Shown here in pieces: positions 16,141 to 25,235 of a stretch of 64,000 nucleotides of DNA (position 1 is the first letter of the stretch; every line of letters begins with the position of its first letter). Position numbers and translations under genes: made by a program. The notes below the pieces were generated by a model. It did no database searches and had not been told where the DNA came from. It saw nothing but the letters and a program-made list of their open reading frames with translations. This stretch comes from JACCSI01 sp035575715 (GTDB taxonomy: Bacteria > Acidobacteriota > Vicinamibacteria > Vicinamibacterales > UBA2999): assembly GCA_035575715.1 (NCBI GenBank), contig DATLXN010000012.1:310001-374000 (forward strand), in the 5' to 3' direction.

Positions 16141-16275
16141 GGTGCCGCTCGCGGTGCGTAAAGCCGCTCGCGGCTTCACTGCGCAGACCGCCCTTCGCGC
16201 GGCGCGACGCCTCGCTTCGCATCGGCGCAGGACCGGCGTCGCTACGCTCGCCGGCAGGAGCTCGCCGTTCGGCTC
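16141..16275 (-). repeat. Hairpin array, minus orientation
   Basis: Upstream of the EF-G-like gene, hairpins such as CCGGCG...CGCCGG (6-bp perfect stem) and AGCCGCTCGCGGCT are separated by GCAGGA or GCAGACC, the complement of TCCTGC/GGTCTGC. Read on the minus strand it has the same design as the array at 16328-16463. No gene is seen in 16,078-16,459; frames there show only low-complexity Arg/Ala peptides. Confidence 0.55.
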
Positions 16276-16327
16276 GCCACTTACCGGTGAAATTCAGCTA
16301 TTGGGCGGGGACTAAGCCAAACACCGA

Positions 16328-16463
16328 GCCCGAACGGGCGAGGTCCAGCCCGCGAGCGAAGCGAACGGGTCCTGCTCCAAGCGGAGCGAGGAGTCCTACC
16401 GCGCAGCGGTCCCACCACGAGCTTGCGAGTGGTCCCACCGCCCAGCGGAGCGCGCGGTCCTAC
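16328..16463 (+). repeat. Array of six hairpins each followed by GTCC
   Basis: Successive short stems with different sequences (GCCCG/CGGGC, CCCG/CGGG, GCTCC/GGAGC, ACCGC/GCGGT, CCAC/GTGG, ACCGC/GCGGT) each end in or are shortly followed by GTCC, usually continuing CTGC, CTAC or CCAC. Loops often contain AGCGAAGCG or AGCGGAGCG. The last GTCCTAC contains the stop codon of the permease gene on the minus strand. The same architecture recurs after smc. Confidence 0.7.
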
Positions 16464-17764
16464 TCGTAACGCAGAGCTTCGATTGGATCGAGCCGGGATG
16501 CGCGCCAGGCGGGTAACACGCCGAAAAAGATACCCACGGAAGCGGAGAAGCCGAGGCCCAGGGCGAAGGACCACCACGGCAACGAGACGGGGAAGCCGGA
16601 GATGAGGTTGACGCCCAGACCGATCGCGCTGCCCATGACCACGCCGAGGATGCCGCCGATGCTGGTGAGGACCACGGCTTCAATCAAAAACTGCACGAGG
16701 ATCTCGCGCCGCCGTGCGCCGATCGCCTTGCGGACGCCGATCTCGCGGGTCCGTTCGGTCACCGAGATCGTCATGATTGCCATCACGCCAATACCGCCGA
16801 CCATCAGCGCGATTGACGAGATGACGACCAGCGCCAACAGGATAGCCGCGGAGATCTGATCCCACACCGCCAGGATCGCGTCCGAGGTGACCAGGTCGAA
16901 GTCATTCGGCTTGTCGAGCGTCAGTCCATGCCGAATGCGCATGATCGCTTCGACCTCACGCATCGCCTCTTCGCGCGTCACCGACTCGTGCGGTACGACC
17001 GCGATCATGCCGCCGACGCCGCCGAACGGGCCACTGCGGATCTTCTCCGACCCGAACTGTTTGCGATACGCCGTGTAGGGAACGATGGCAAAGTCGTCCT
17101 GTTGGGTGGTGAAGCCGCCGACCGACGGCCGCGGGCCGATGACCCCGACGATGGTGTAGGCGATCGCACCAAGCCGCACCTGTTTGCCGATCGGATCGAT
17201 GCGCCGCGGCTCGAATAGTGCTTTGTAGGGGCCGTACCCGATTACGGTGACGCGCCGCCGCCGCTCGACTTCCTGGACACTGAACATCCGTCCGGCAAAC
17301 ATGTTGCCGAAGTTCACTTCGAGAAACTGCTCGCTGGTGCCGATGATCTGCGCTGGTCTCGTCCGCTGGCTGCCGTAGAACACCCGCTCCGTAGTCGGCT
17401 GGGGCGGCGCGGCGCCAAGCCACGTGTCGACCATCGCGATCGTCGTCGACAGGCGTTTGATCGCTTCGCCGTCGTCGACAGTCAGCACCGGGCGGCGGAT
17501 CATGTCCGCAAACGAAGCACCCGACGAAAAACTGATCGCGCCGAAACGTTGCACGAAGATCGTTCTGGGCCCGAGTGAGTTGATCGAGTCGCGTAAGGAG
17601 CTGTCGAACCCACGGATCAGGGAGGTCATGCCGACGATAGAGGTCACGCCGATGACCACGCCCAGCACGGTCAACGCCGAGCGCATCTTGTTGGCGCGCA
17701 GGGTGTCGAGCGCCATCACGGCGGTCTCGATCAGCAGCGAAAACTGTCGGGTGAATCGCGGCAC
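16460..17764 (-). CDS. FtsX/MacB-type ABC transporter permease
   Basis: A 434-aa permease with an N-terminal membrane helix (MRSALTVLGVVIGVTSIVGM), a periplasmic MacB-type core of about 220 residues, and a C-terminal FtsX domain with three helices ending in LPAWRASRLDPIEALRYE. MTISVTERTREIGVRKAIGA is the family signature. There is no fused ATPase domain. I chose GTG 17764, 2 bp after the preceding gene's stop, over an upstream start inside that gene. Confidence 0.9.
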   Translation of the reverse strand: MPRFTRQFSLLIETAVMALDTLRANKMRSALTVLGVVIGVTSIVGMTSLIRGFDSSLRDSINSLGPRTIFVQRFGAISFSSGASFADMIRRPVLTVDDGEAIKRLSTTIAMVDTWLGAAPPQPTTERVFYGSQRTRPAQIIGTSEQFLEVNFGNMFAGRMFSVQEVERRRRVTVIGYGPYKALFEPRRIDPIGKQVRLGAIAYTIVGVIGPRPSVGGFTTQQDDFAIVPYTAYRKQFGSEKIRSGPFGGVGGMIAVVPHESVTREEAMREVEAIMRIRHGLTLDKPNDFDLVTSDAILAVWDQISAAILLALVVISSIALMVGGIGVMAIMTISVTERTREIGVRKAIGARRREILVQFLIEAVVLTSIGGILGVVMGSAIGLGVNLISGFPVSLPWWSFALGLGFSASVGIFFGVLPAWRASRLDPIEALRYE

Positions 17765-17766
17765 AG

Positions 17767-18990
17767 CTATTCGCGCCGCAACGCTTCGATGGGATCGAGC
17801 ATCGCGGCTCGACGCGCCGGGTAATAGCCGAAGAACAAGCCGACCAGGGCGGTGATCACTACGCCGAGCGCGACCGACCACGCCTCGACCGACGACGGCA
17901 CCGGGGTGAAAGTCGAGATGATACTGGAGATCAGGGCGCCGAGCGCAATGCCCATCACGCCGCCGATTAACGACAGCGTGATCGATTCAGTCAATACTTG
18001 CGACATGACATCGCGGCGTTTGGCGCCGAGCGCCTTGCGCAGGCCGATCTCGCGCGTCCGCTCGCTGACCACCATCAACATGATGTTCATGATCACGATC
18101 CCCCCGACCAGTAGCGACATCCCAACGATGCCGACCAGCACGACGGCGATACCTGCGGTGGCCTGCTGAAAAATACCCAGCACCGAGTCCGACGCGACGA
18201 TGCCGAAGTTATCCGGCTGGCCTGGTTTCAAACCGCGTTCGACGCGTAACGCGATGCGCGCTTCATCCTTCGCCAGCTCCGCTAACGACGGGTCCCGTGG
18301 CTTGACCATCAGCGCGAGCGATCGCCGGGTCCCGAACAATTTCTGAAACGCACCAAGCGGGATCACCGCGAACTCATCGAGCGACTGGCCGAACGCCGCC
18401 CCCTTCTTCTTGCTCACGCCGACAACGCGGAAGGTGATGCCGGCGATGCGGACCTGTTTGTCCAGTGGGTCGGCCGATCCAAAGAGGCGCTCGGCGACTT
18501 GGTGACCGAGCAGCACGACCAGCCGCTTGCGTTGGATTTCAACAGGACTAATCACCCGGCCGCGTTCGGCATCGAAGGTGGCGAATTCGAGATACTCCTC
18601 ACTCACGCCCTGGATCTGGATCGAATCGAGCTGTTCGGCGCGGTAGGCGATCGAGGCGCCTTGATTGCCTTGTGCCATCACCGCGCCGGCCGATTCGCTG
18701 AATCGCTTGATCGCCATCGCATCGTCCATGGTCACCAGCGGGTTATTGCGCATCCGCTCGAAGTCGTCCTCGTTCTGGCTGATGCCCCTGCGCTGAACCG
18801 TGAATGAGTCCGCACCCAGGTTCGAGACGATCGCGTCGGTCACGGCGGCGTTGACGCCGGTAATCAGCGCCACGACCGCGATGATCGACGACACCGCAAC
18901 GATATTGCCGAGCAGCGTCAACATCGACCTGAGCTTGTTCGCCCAGATCGAGGACAGCGCTAAACGAACCGACTCGTAGAGTTGAGACAA
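17767..18990 (-). CDS. FtsX/MacB-type ABC transporter permease
   Basis: A 407-aa paralogue of the next permease with the same layout: N-terminal helix (LRSMLTLLGNIVAVSSIIAV), MacB periplasmic core, FtsX domain and the ending YYPARRAAMLDPIEALRRE. It starts with TTG at 18990 directly after the adaptor's stop codon, so translation is probably coupled. Together the two permeases and the adaptor look like an efflux or lipoprotein-export-like complex; the substrate is unknown. Confidence 0.9.
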   Translation of the reverse strand: MSQLYESVRLALSSIWANKLRSMLTLLGNIVAVSSIIAVVALITGVNAAVTDAIVSNLGADSFTVQRRGISQNEDDFERMRNNPLVTMDDAMAIKRFSESAGAVMAQGNQGASIAYRAEQLDSIQIQGVSEEYLEFATFDAERGRVISPVEIQRKRLVVLLGHQVAERLFGSADPLDKQVRIAGITFRVVGVSKKKGAAFGQSLDEFAVIPLGAFQKLFGTRRSLALMVKPRDPSLAELAKDEARIALRVERGLKPGQPDNFGIVASDSVLGIFQQATAGIAVVLVGIVGMSLLVGGIVIMNIMLMVVSERTREIGLRKALGAKRRDVMSQVLTESITLSLIGGVMGIALGALISSIISTFTPVPSSVEAWSVALGVVITALVGLFFGYYPARRAAMLDPIEALRRE

Positions 18991-20358
18991 CTACGCCCCT
19001 GGCCGCGCGCCGGGCGCGCCGGTCGTGACGACGTCGCCGGGATAGAGCCCACGCACCGATTCGAACGGCCCGGTGATCACGCGATCGCCTTCTTTCAGTC
19101 CCGACGTGACTTCGAGGTAGCGCTCGCCCGAGATGCCGAGCTTGACCGGCAGAAACGCGGCTTTGCCGTCCCGCGCCACAAACACACCTTCCGCTTCCTC
19201 GCGCTTCTGCCCCGGTTTCAGTTCGGTCTGTGATGCAGCGGCGACCGGGGTTGCAGCCTGCGGACCAAACTGGAAGCCACCGGGCTTGGGCGGCCGTGGC
19301 TCGTCAATGATGTTGCCCTTCTCGTCCATCAGCAGCTCGCGGACGGTCAGCGCTTGAATCGGGACGGCGAGCACTTGAGGTTTTTGGGCGGTGGTGATTT
19401 CCGCGGTGCAGGTAAACCCGGGACGCACTTCCGGCACCTGACCTTCAATCGTGACCGTGACCTTGAAGTTCGTCGCGGTGCGCTGCGCGCCGGCGCCGCC
19501 GGCTGCCTGAATCGGGCTGTTGCCGATCTCGGTCACCGTGCCGGTGAAGGTCTGATCCTGAATCGCATCGATGGTGACCGTGGCGCGCTGGCCGAGTCGC
19601 ACGAAGGGGATGTCGGTTTCATCGACTTCGACTTCCGCCTCGATGACCGACATGTCGGCAATCGTCAACAACACGGTGCCGGCGTTGTTCATGGTCCCGA
19701 CCATCACGTTCTCGCCGACTTCGACGTTGCGTCGGGTCACGATGCCATCGAAGGGCGATTCAAACCGCGATTGGCTGAGGGAGTGCTGGCTGCTGACCAA
19801 CCCGGCCTGCTGCTGCCGAACCTGTTCCTGGCGCGTGCGGATTTCCTGCTCGCGGGCGCGGACGTCGCTGTCCCGGACGTCAACCTCGGCCTGTGCGCGT
19901 TCGAGTGTTTCGCGCGGGGTCAGACCGGCAGCCCACAGTTCCTGCTGCCGCTTCAACGCCGCCCGCGCGAGATCGAGGTTGGCCTGGGCGCTCTGAACCG
20001 TGACGCGGGACTGCTCGAGGCCGGTGCGCGCGGCGCCGACCGCCGCTTCGTCCCGGCGAACGGCGCTCTGGGCATTGACCGGATCAATCTGCAGCAGGAA
20101 CTGGCCCGCTTTGACGCGGTCGCCTTCACGCACCATCAACTGCGTGACCCGCCCCATCGACTGTGCACTGATGTTAACGGTCTTCTTCGGGTCGATCTTG
20201 CCGGAGGCGGAAACGATGGCCTCGAGATCACGCTTCTGGATCGCTTCGGTCGTGACCCGCGTCCCCTGATCGCCGCGCGACCGCATCGCCACGTAGCCGC
20301 CGACGCCCGCGATAACCACCAGTGCGAGAACAACCAGCACCCATTTCCTGCGAAACAC
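18991..20358 (-). CDS. Membrane-fusion (HlyD/MacA-type) periplasmic adaptor
   Basis: A 455-aa adaptor with one N-terminal helix (VLVVLALVVIAGVGGYVAM), a split lipoyl domain (NISAQSMGRVTQLMVREGD and SRFESPFDGIVTRRNVEVG), a central alpha-helical hairpin with heptad-like Gln/Glu/Arg repeats, and beta-barrel and membrane-proximal domains. Start GTG 20358 follows GGAGGGGCG and the stop of the Yip1-like gene. MacA-type adaptors link inner-membrane permeases to an outer-membrane channel, none of which is encoded nearby. Confidence 0.9.
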   Translation of the reverse strand: MFRRKWVLVVLALVVIAGVGGYVAMRSRGDQGTRVTTEAIQKRDLEAIVSASGKIDPKKTVNISAQSMGRVTQLMVREGDRVKAGQFLLQIDPVNAQSAVRRDEAAVGAARTGLEQSRVTVQSAQANLDLARAALKRQQELWAAGLTPRETLERAQAEVDVRDSDVRAREQEIRTRQEQVRQQQAGLVSSQHSLSQSRFESPFDGIVTRRNVEVGENVMVGTMNNAGTVLLTIADMSVIEAEVEVDETDIPFVRLGQRATVTIDAIQDQTFTGTVTEIGNSPIQAAGGAGAQRTATNFKVTVTIEGQVPEVRPGFTCTAEITTAQKPQVLAVPIQALTVRELLMDEKGNIIDEPRPPKPGGFQFGPQAATPVAAASQTELKPGQKREEAEGVFVARDGKAAFLPVKLGISGERYLEVTSGLKEGDRVITGPFESVRGLYPGDVVTTGAPGARPGA

Positions 20359-20360
20359 GA

Positions 20361-21059
20361 TTACGCCCCTCCTGTCGCCGCGATCACCGCCGCGACGACT
20401 GCTGCAAACCCGAAAAACACGCCGAGCACTGGCCACACATACCGCGTGACTGGCCGTCCCGTGAGAACCGACAGACCCACCGCAAGGAGAGTGGCCCACC
20501 ACAGCGCAAACACGTCAAGTGTCCCGAAGAAGCGCGCCGGCAGCGTCCCTTCTTCCATCAGCGGTAGTACCGCCGCCAGGTTGAGCGGACTGGTCAGCGA
20601 CTCGCGAATGTAATGAATCGGCGTCGCCACGAGCTGACCAATCAACAGTGCGACGCTCGCGTATACGACGACGGTCAACGTTTGTGACAGGGTGATCGCG
20701 GCGACCGTCGTCGCCTGGCGGTCAGCGCGGGCGATCACCCAGAGAAGCCATCCGACCACCAGCGTCACCGGCGGCGTCAGCAGGACGCGTCCGCCGCTCG
20801 TGAAATACACCCACCAGGGTGGAGCGGCTTGCAGCGCGGCATACTCGGCGTCGCTCACCGTGCGGCCAAAGGTTTCGAGCACGCGGACGCGCTCGTCGAC
20901 CACCGCCTGGCGGCCGATGTCGGTGCCGAGCAGCCAGCCCGCGCACACCGCCCAAATAATGAGAATGGAGAGCCAAGTGGCCAGCCAACGCGGTTGCCGA
21001 ACTAGATCAGCCAGCGTGGCGCGCGGGCGAATGACCAGGCCCGCGATACGCGAAATCAA
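20361..21059 (-). CDS. Yip1-family-like integral membrane protein
   Basis: A 232-aa protein with about five hydrophobic helices; the N-terminus IAGLVIRPRATLADLVRQPRW resembles bacterial YIP1-domain proteins, where a short amphipathic segment precedes the membrane part. It starts with TTG at 21059 after AGGGGGACGG. It is the first gene of the minus-strand transporter operon. Function in bacteria is not established. Confidence 0.7.
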   Translation of the reverse strand: MISRIAGLVIRPRATLADLVRQPRWLATWLSILIIWAVCAGWLLGTDIGRQAVVDERVRVLETFGRTVSDAEYAALQAAPPWWVYFTSGGRVLLTPPVTLVVGWLLWVIARADRQATTVAAITLSQTLTVVVYASVALLIGQLVATPIHYIRESLTSPLNLAAVLPLMEEGTLPARFFGTLDVFALWWATLLAVGLSVLTGRPVTRYVWPVLGVFFGFAAVVAAVIAATGGA

Positions 21060-21107
21060 TCCGTCCCCCTAACTAGACAATACGTCCCTGAATAGCCGCA
21101 GAGTTCC

Positions 21108-21136
21108 TTGACCTGCTTCAACCTGCTGGCTACGAT
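21108..21136 (+). promoter_or_regulatory. Candidate sigma-70 promoter
   Basis: TTGACC (21108-21113) and TACGAT (21131-21136) are separated by exactly 17 bp, upstream of the outer-membrane-type gene at 21196 and inside the divergent gap between it and the transporter operon. Transcription would start near 21143. Confidence 0.5.
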
Positions 21137-21195
21137 GGACTTTTCCGTCCCCCCGTGTGATCGTCGACGGTTTACCTTACTCAAAATCGAAATTT

Positions 21196-22152
21196 ATGTT
21201 CAGAAAATCCAGTTGGACGGTCCTCACCTTGCTATGTACCGTCGCTGCGCCGGTCGTCGCGCGCGCTCAGGGGCTGGAAACACTCGGAAATCGCGCGTCT
21301 GCCTTATCGGCCTTTGTGGCGGTTGCGGACGACGCCGCTGCGGTGGCGTGGAATCCGGCAGGCTTGGTCTTTGGACCTATCTTCAATGCCTCATTGGACT
21401 TAGGTCGTTCGACCAGCGCCGTGAATGGGCGCAATACCGGTTCCGCACAGGCGGGGCGCGTTGGTAGCACCCTTGTCGCCTTCGGGGTCCCACCCTTGGG
21501 TCTGTCGTATTACCGGCTGTCGGCGTCGGGCCTCGCCACCAGCCCTGATGATCAGGGCAGCGCCGGCCGACAAGATAGGCAAGCCGAAGTGCGCACTTTG
21601 GTGACGCACCACGTCGGCGTGACGGTGCTGCAGTCGCTTGGCGACTATATAACTGTGGGTTCGACGCTGAAAGTGGTGCGGGGGAGTGTCGGAGGGGCCG
21701 GCGGGCAGACCACGGCCGATGTCGATGCGGGGGTCATCGTCTCCGCCGGCAAGCTGCGCGCGGGACTGGTTGCGCGCAATTTGACGACGCCCTCGTTTGG
21801 CAGCGATGCGGCCAGGATGTCGCTCAATCGACACGCCCGTGCCGGTGTGGCCTGGGGCGAACGGTGGCCTGGTTTGCCGCGGACGATTGTGGCGCTTGAT
21901 GCCGACCTGACACGAGTCCCGCATCCGGGGGGTGACCGGCGCGATGTCGCGCTCGGCGTTGAACGGTGGCTGCGCGCGCAACAAGTCGGCGTGCGCGCCG
22001 GCGTTCGGAGCAGCACGGTCGGCGACGCGCGGCCGGTCGTCAGTGGCGGCGCGTCCTACGCGGTGCGAGCGGGCATGTATGTCGACGGATATGTGGCTGG
22101 CGGCGCAAATAAGCATCGGGCGTTTGGCATCGCCGGACGCGTCGCGTATTAG
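21196..22152 (+). CDS. Predicted outer-membrane beta-barrel protein
   Basis: A 318-aa protein with a signal peptide (MFRKSSWTVLTLLCTVAAPVVARAQ). The mature start GLETLGNRASALSAFVAVADDAAAVAWNPAGL resembles the NPA-type N-terminus of PorV/TraF/UPF0164-like outer-membrane proteins; only part is quoted in the family comparison: DDAAAVAWNPAGL. Alternating hydrophobic strands with Gly and Thr follow, ending in an aromatic residue (GRVAY). Start M 21196 was chosen for the signal peptide. Specific role unknown; it precedes the pilus genes. Confidence 0.65.
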   Translation: MFRKSSWTVLTLLCTVAAPVVARAQGLETLGNRASALSAFVAVADDAAAVAWNPAGLVFGPIFNASLDLGRSTSAVNGRNTGSAQAGRVGSTLVAFGVPPLGLSYYRLSASGLATSPDDQGSAGRQDRQAEVRTLVTHHVGVTVLQSLGDYITVGSTLKVVRGSVGGAGGQTTADVDAGVIVSAGKLRAGLVARNLTTPSFGSDAARMSLNRHARAGVAWGERWPGLPRTIVALDADLTRVPHPGGDRRDVALGVERWLRAQQVGVRAGVRSSTVGDARPVVSGGASYAVRAGMYVDGYVAGGANKHRAFGIAGRVAY

Positions 22153-22246
22153 GGGTCGTCGGTGGTCGGTGGTCGGGTCGTCGGTCGTTTGTTCGTCGTT
22201 CCGTTCTGCGTCGTTCCGTTCTTCGTTCTTCATTCTTAGTTCGATC
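22153..22246. repeat. Degenerate heptamer tract
   Basis: The gap before pilB reads as variants of GGTCGTC, GGTGGTC, GGTGGTC passing into GTTCGTC, GTTCTTC, ATTCTTA, GTTCGAT. The unit drifts along the tract. No inverted arm is visible here, unlike the ribosomal-operon tracts. Confidence 0.65.
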
Positions 22247-22257
22247 AGAATCACCCT

Positions 22258-24039
22258 ATGCCTGTTCGCATCGGCGAGTTGCTTCTCAAAGAGAAGCGCA
22301 TTACGCCTGAACAACTCCAGGAAGCGCTGAACTATCAGCGATCGCACGGGGGCAAGCTTGGCGCCAACCTCGTCACCCTTGGGTATGTGAAGGACGAGGA
22401 GATCACCGCACTGCTGTCCAAGCAGTACGGCGTGCCCTCGATCGCCCTCAATCAGTTCGAAATCGATCCCGCCATCATCAAGCTGGTTCCCGCCGAGACC
22501 GCCCGCAAGTACCAGATCGTCCCGCTCAGCCGCGCCGGCGCGACGCTGACGATCGCGATGACCGATCCGACCAACGTGTTCGCGATGGACGACGTCAAGT
22601 TCATGACCGGCTACAACGTCGAGCCGGTGGTGGCTTCGGAAACGGCGCTCCTTGACTCGATCGACAAGTATTACGGCGTCGGCGCCCCGGTCGCGGTCAA
22701 GGCCGGACCGACGACGGCTGCGTCGCCGACGATCGGTGGCGAGAGCGCGCTCGAGGTCGCGACCCGCGGCCTCGGCGAACTGCAGGCGCTCGGCGCCGAT
22801 GCTGACGTGGAGGTCATCAGCGACCTCGAAGAGATCAGCGCCGAACTGCTCGAGCGACAGGGGGAAGAAGCACCAGTCATCAAACTGGTCAACGTCGTCC
22901 TGATGTCGGCGGTGTCCAAGGGGGCCAGCGATATTCACATCGAGCCGTACGAAAAGGAATATCGGATTCGCTATCGCGTCGACGGCGTGCTCTACAACAT
23001 CATGTCGCCGCCGCTGAAGATGCGTGACGCGATCACCTCGCGCATCAAGATCATGGCCAAGCTGGATATCGCCGAAAAGCGTCTGCCGCAGGACGGTCGC
23101 ATCAAGATCCGCTTCTCCGATAAAGGCGAAGCGCGCGACATGGACTTTCGCGTCTCGTGCCTGCCGACGTTGTTCGGCGAAAAGATCGTGATGCGTCTGC
23201 TTGACAAGACCAAGCTGATGCTCGACATGACCAAGCTGGGGTTCGAGCAGGAATCGCTCACCAAGCTGGAGACCGCGATCAATAAGCCGTGGGGCATGGT
23301 GCTGGTCACCGGTCCGACCGGCAGCGGCAAGACCAACACGCTCTATTCCTCGATCTCGCGCATCAACACGCCCGAAACCAACATCATGACCGCCGAAGAC
23401 CCGGTCGAATTCAACCTGGTCGGCGTCAACCAGGTCCAGGTCCGCGAAAACATCGGGCTGAATTTCGCTGCGGCGCTGCGCAGTTTCTTGCGCCAGGATC
23501 CGAACATCATTCTGGTCGGCGAAATCCGCGACTTTGAAACCGCCGAAATCGCGGTCAAGGCCGCGCTGACCGGCCACTTGGTGCTGTCAACGTTGCACAC
23601 CAACGACGCGCCCAGCACCATCAATCGCTTGATGAACATGGGCATCGAGCCGTTTCTGGTCGCCAGCTCGCTCAATCTGGTCTGCGCGCAGCGCCTGGTC
23701 CGCCGCGTCTGTGCCAACTGCAAGATCGAAGATTCGGTGCCGCAGCAGGCACTCGAACATATCGGCTTCAATGGCGACGATGCCCGCTCGGTGAAGGCGA
23801 TGAAGGGCACCGGCTGCGAGAAGTGCAACAAGACCGGCTACAAGGGCCGGGTCGGCCTCTACGAAGTGATGGAGATCACCGACGAATTGCGCGAGCTGAT
23901 TCTGGTCGGCGCCTCGTCGCTCGAACTGCGGCGGAAGGCCGTTGAAGAGGGCATGATCACGCTGCGCGGCAGCGGCCTGCGCAAGATCAAGGAAGGCGTC
24001 ACGACGTTGGAAGAGGTCTTACGCGAAACGGTCCGTTAG
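22258..24039 (+). CDS. pilB: Type IV pilus extension ATPase PilB
   Basis: PilB (593 aa) is the hexameric cytoplasmic ATPase that drives pilin polymerisation. It has an N-terminal MshEN-like domain (RIGELLLKEKRITPEQLQEAL), Walker A GPTGSGKT (352-359), the Asp box/Walker B region ILVGEIRDFETAEIA, a His box (LSTLHTNDAPSTINRL) and a zinc site with CANC (485-488) and CEKC (520-523). The tetracysteine motif separates PilB from PilT. It leads a pilB-pilT-pilC-pilS-pilR gene run. Confidence 0.97.
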   Translation: MPVRIGELLLKEKRITPEQLQEALNYQRSHGGKLGANLVTLGYVKDEEITALLSKQYGVPSIALNQFEIDPAIIKLVPAETARKYQIVPLSRAGATLTIAMTDPTNVFAMDDVKFMTGYNVEPVVASETALLDSIDKYYGVGAPVAVKAGPTTAASPTIGGESALEVATRGLGELQALGADADVEVISDLEEISAELLERQGEEAPVIKLVNVVLMSAVSKGASDIHIEPYEKEYRIRYRVDGVLYNIMSPPLKMRDAITSRIKIMAKLDIAEKRLPQDGRIKIRFSDKGEARDMDFRVSCLPTLFGEKIVMRLLDKTKLMLDMTKLGFEQESLTKLETAINKPWGMVLVTGPTGSGKTNTLYSSISRINTPETNIMTAEDPVEFNLVGVNQVQVRENIGLNFAAALRSFLRQDPNIILVGEIRDFETAEIAVKAALTGHLVLSTLHTNDAPSTINRLMNMGIEPFLVASSLNLVCAQRLVRRVCANCKIEDSVPQQALEHIGFNGDDARSVKAMKGTGCEKCNKTGYKGRVGLYEVMEITDELRELILVGASSLELRRKAVEEGMITLRGSGLRKIKEGVTTLEEVLRETVR

Positions 24040-24088
24040 CCGATACCAGAGACCTGAGCGCCAGCCGTGCGCGCTGAAAGCCGAAATT

Positions 24089-25226
24089 ATGCCGACATTG
24101 CCAGAATTGCTCAAAATGACCGTCGAGATGGACGGGTCCGACCTCCATCTGTCGATCGCGACGCCGCCGCAGGTGCGCGTCCACGGCGAGTTGCGCCGAC
24201 TCGACTTTCCGGCGCTGTCTCCGGCCGATACCAAGGCGCTGGCGTATAGCGTGCTGACCGATGCACAAAAGAAACGGTTCGAAGAGACCCTCGAACTCGA
24301 TTTCTCGTTTTGGTATTCGCGACATTGCGCGGTTCCGCTGCAATGTGTTCAATCAGAAAGGCGCGGTCGGCGCGGTCTACCGCCAGATTCCGGAAAAGGT
24401 GCGGGCGTTCGACGAACTGGGCCTGCCGGCGGTCATTGCCAAGTTGTCGGAGCGGCCGCGCGGCCTGGTGCTGGTCACCGGACCCACCGGTAGCGGGAAG
24501 TCGACCACCCTGGCCGCGATGATCGACAAGATCAACGGGGAACGTCATGGCCACATTCTGACCATCGAAGACCCAATCGAATATCTCCATCAGCACAAGA
24601 ACTGCCTGGTCAATCAACGGGAAGTCCACAGCGACACCCAGAGCTTCACCGCCGCCTTGCGCGCCGCACTTCGTGAAGATCCCGACATCGTCCTGATCGG
24701 CGAAATGCGCGACCTCGAGACGGTCGAATCAGCGCTGCGCATTGCCGAAACCGGGCACTTGACGTTCGGCACGCTGCACACCAATTCGGCCTCGCAGACG
24801 ATCAACCGCATCATCGACGTGTTTCCCGCGCACCAGCAGTCGCAGATCCGCACCCAGTTGTCGTTGGTGCTCGAAGGGATCATTTGTCAGGCGCTGCTCC
24901 CCAAACCCAACGGCCAGGGCCGTGTCGTCGCTCTCGAGATCATGGTGCCGACACCGGGGATCCGAAACCTGATCCGCGAAGACAAGGTCCATCAGATCTA
25001 TTCAGCGATGCAGACCGGCCAGGAGAAGGCCGGCATGCAGACGATGAACCAGTCGCTCGCCACCCTGTATTTCCAGAAGAAGATCTCGCTGGAGACGGCG
25101 ATGGGACAGTCGTCGCATCGCGAGGAACTGCAGGAGATGATCAATCGCGGTGTGGGCGTCGTCGCCGGCGCAGGCCTGTCGCGACCCGGCGGGCCGCCCG
25201 GCGCCCGCCCCACGCTGCAACGATAA
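24089..25226 (+). pseudogene. pilT: Type IV pilus retraction ATPase PilT, frameshifted
   Basis: The N-terminal frame begins MPTLPELLKMTVEMDGSDLH at ATG 24089 and breaks after LELDFSF; the rest (GIRDIARFRCNVFNQKG onward) lies in the next frame to 25226. Removing one T from the run at 24308-24311 joins both into about 378 aa with Walker A GPTGSGKS, LIGEMRDLETVESAL and LHTNSASQTINRIIDVFP, all normal for PilT. The indel is more likely an assembly error or recent mutation than programmed frameshifting, because no slippery site or structure is visible. PilT depolymerises pili for twitching and DNA uptake. Confidence 0.93.
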
Positions 25227-25235
25227 AGGAACCAC

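Noticed and set aside
16141..16463. CRISPR array
   Set aside because: Stems differ from unit to unit and there is no constant direct repeat with unique spacers; no cas genes are present.
19354..20613. 419-codon plus-strand open frame opposite the adaptor gene
   Set aside because: Shadow of the membrane-fusion gene, whose lipoyl and hairpin domains are clear on the minus strand.
21400..23577. 725-codon minus-strand open frame opposite the outer-membrane gene and pilB
   Set aside because: It spans two real plus-strand genes and the gap between them and lacks a ribosome site or domain; pilB is certain.
24300..24320. Programmed frameshifting in pilT
   Set aside because: No slippery heptamer, rare codon, internal Shine-Dalgarno or downstream structure is visible; a simple one-base indel is sufficient.
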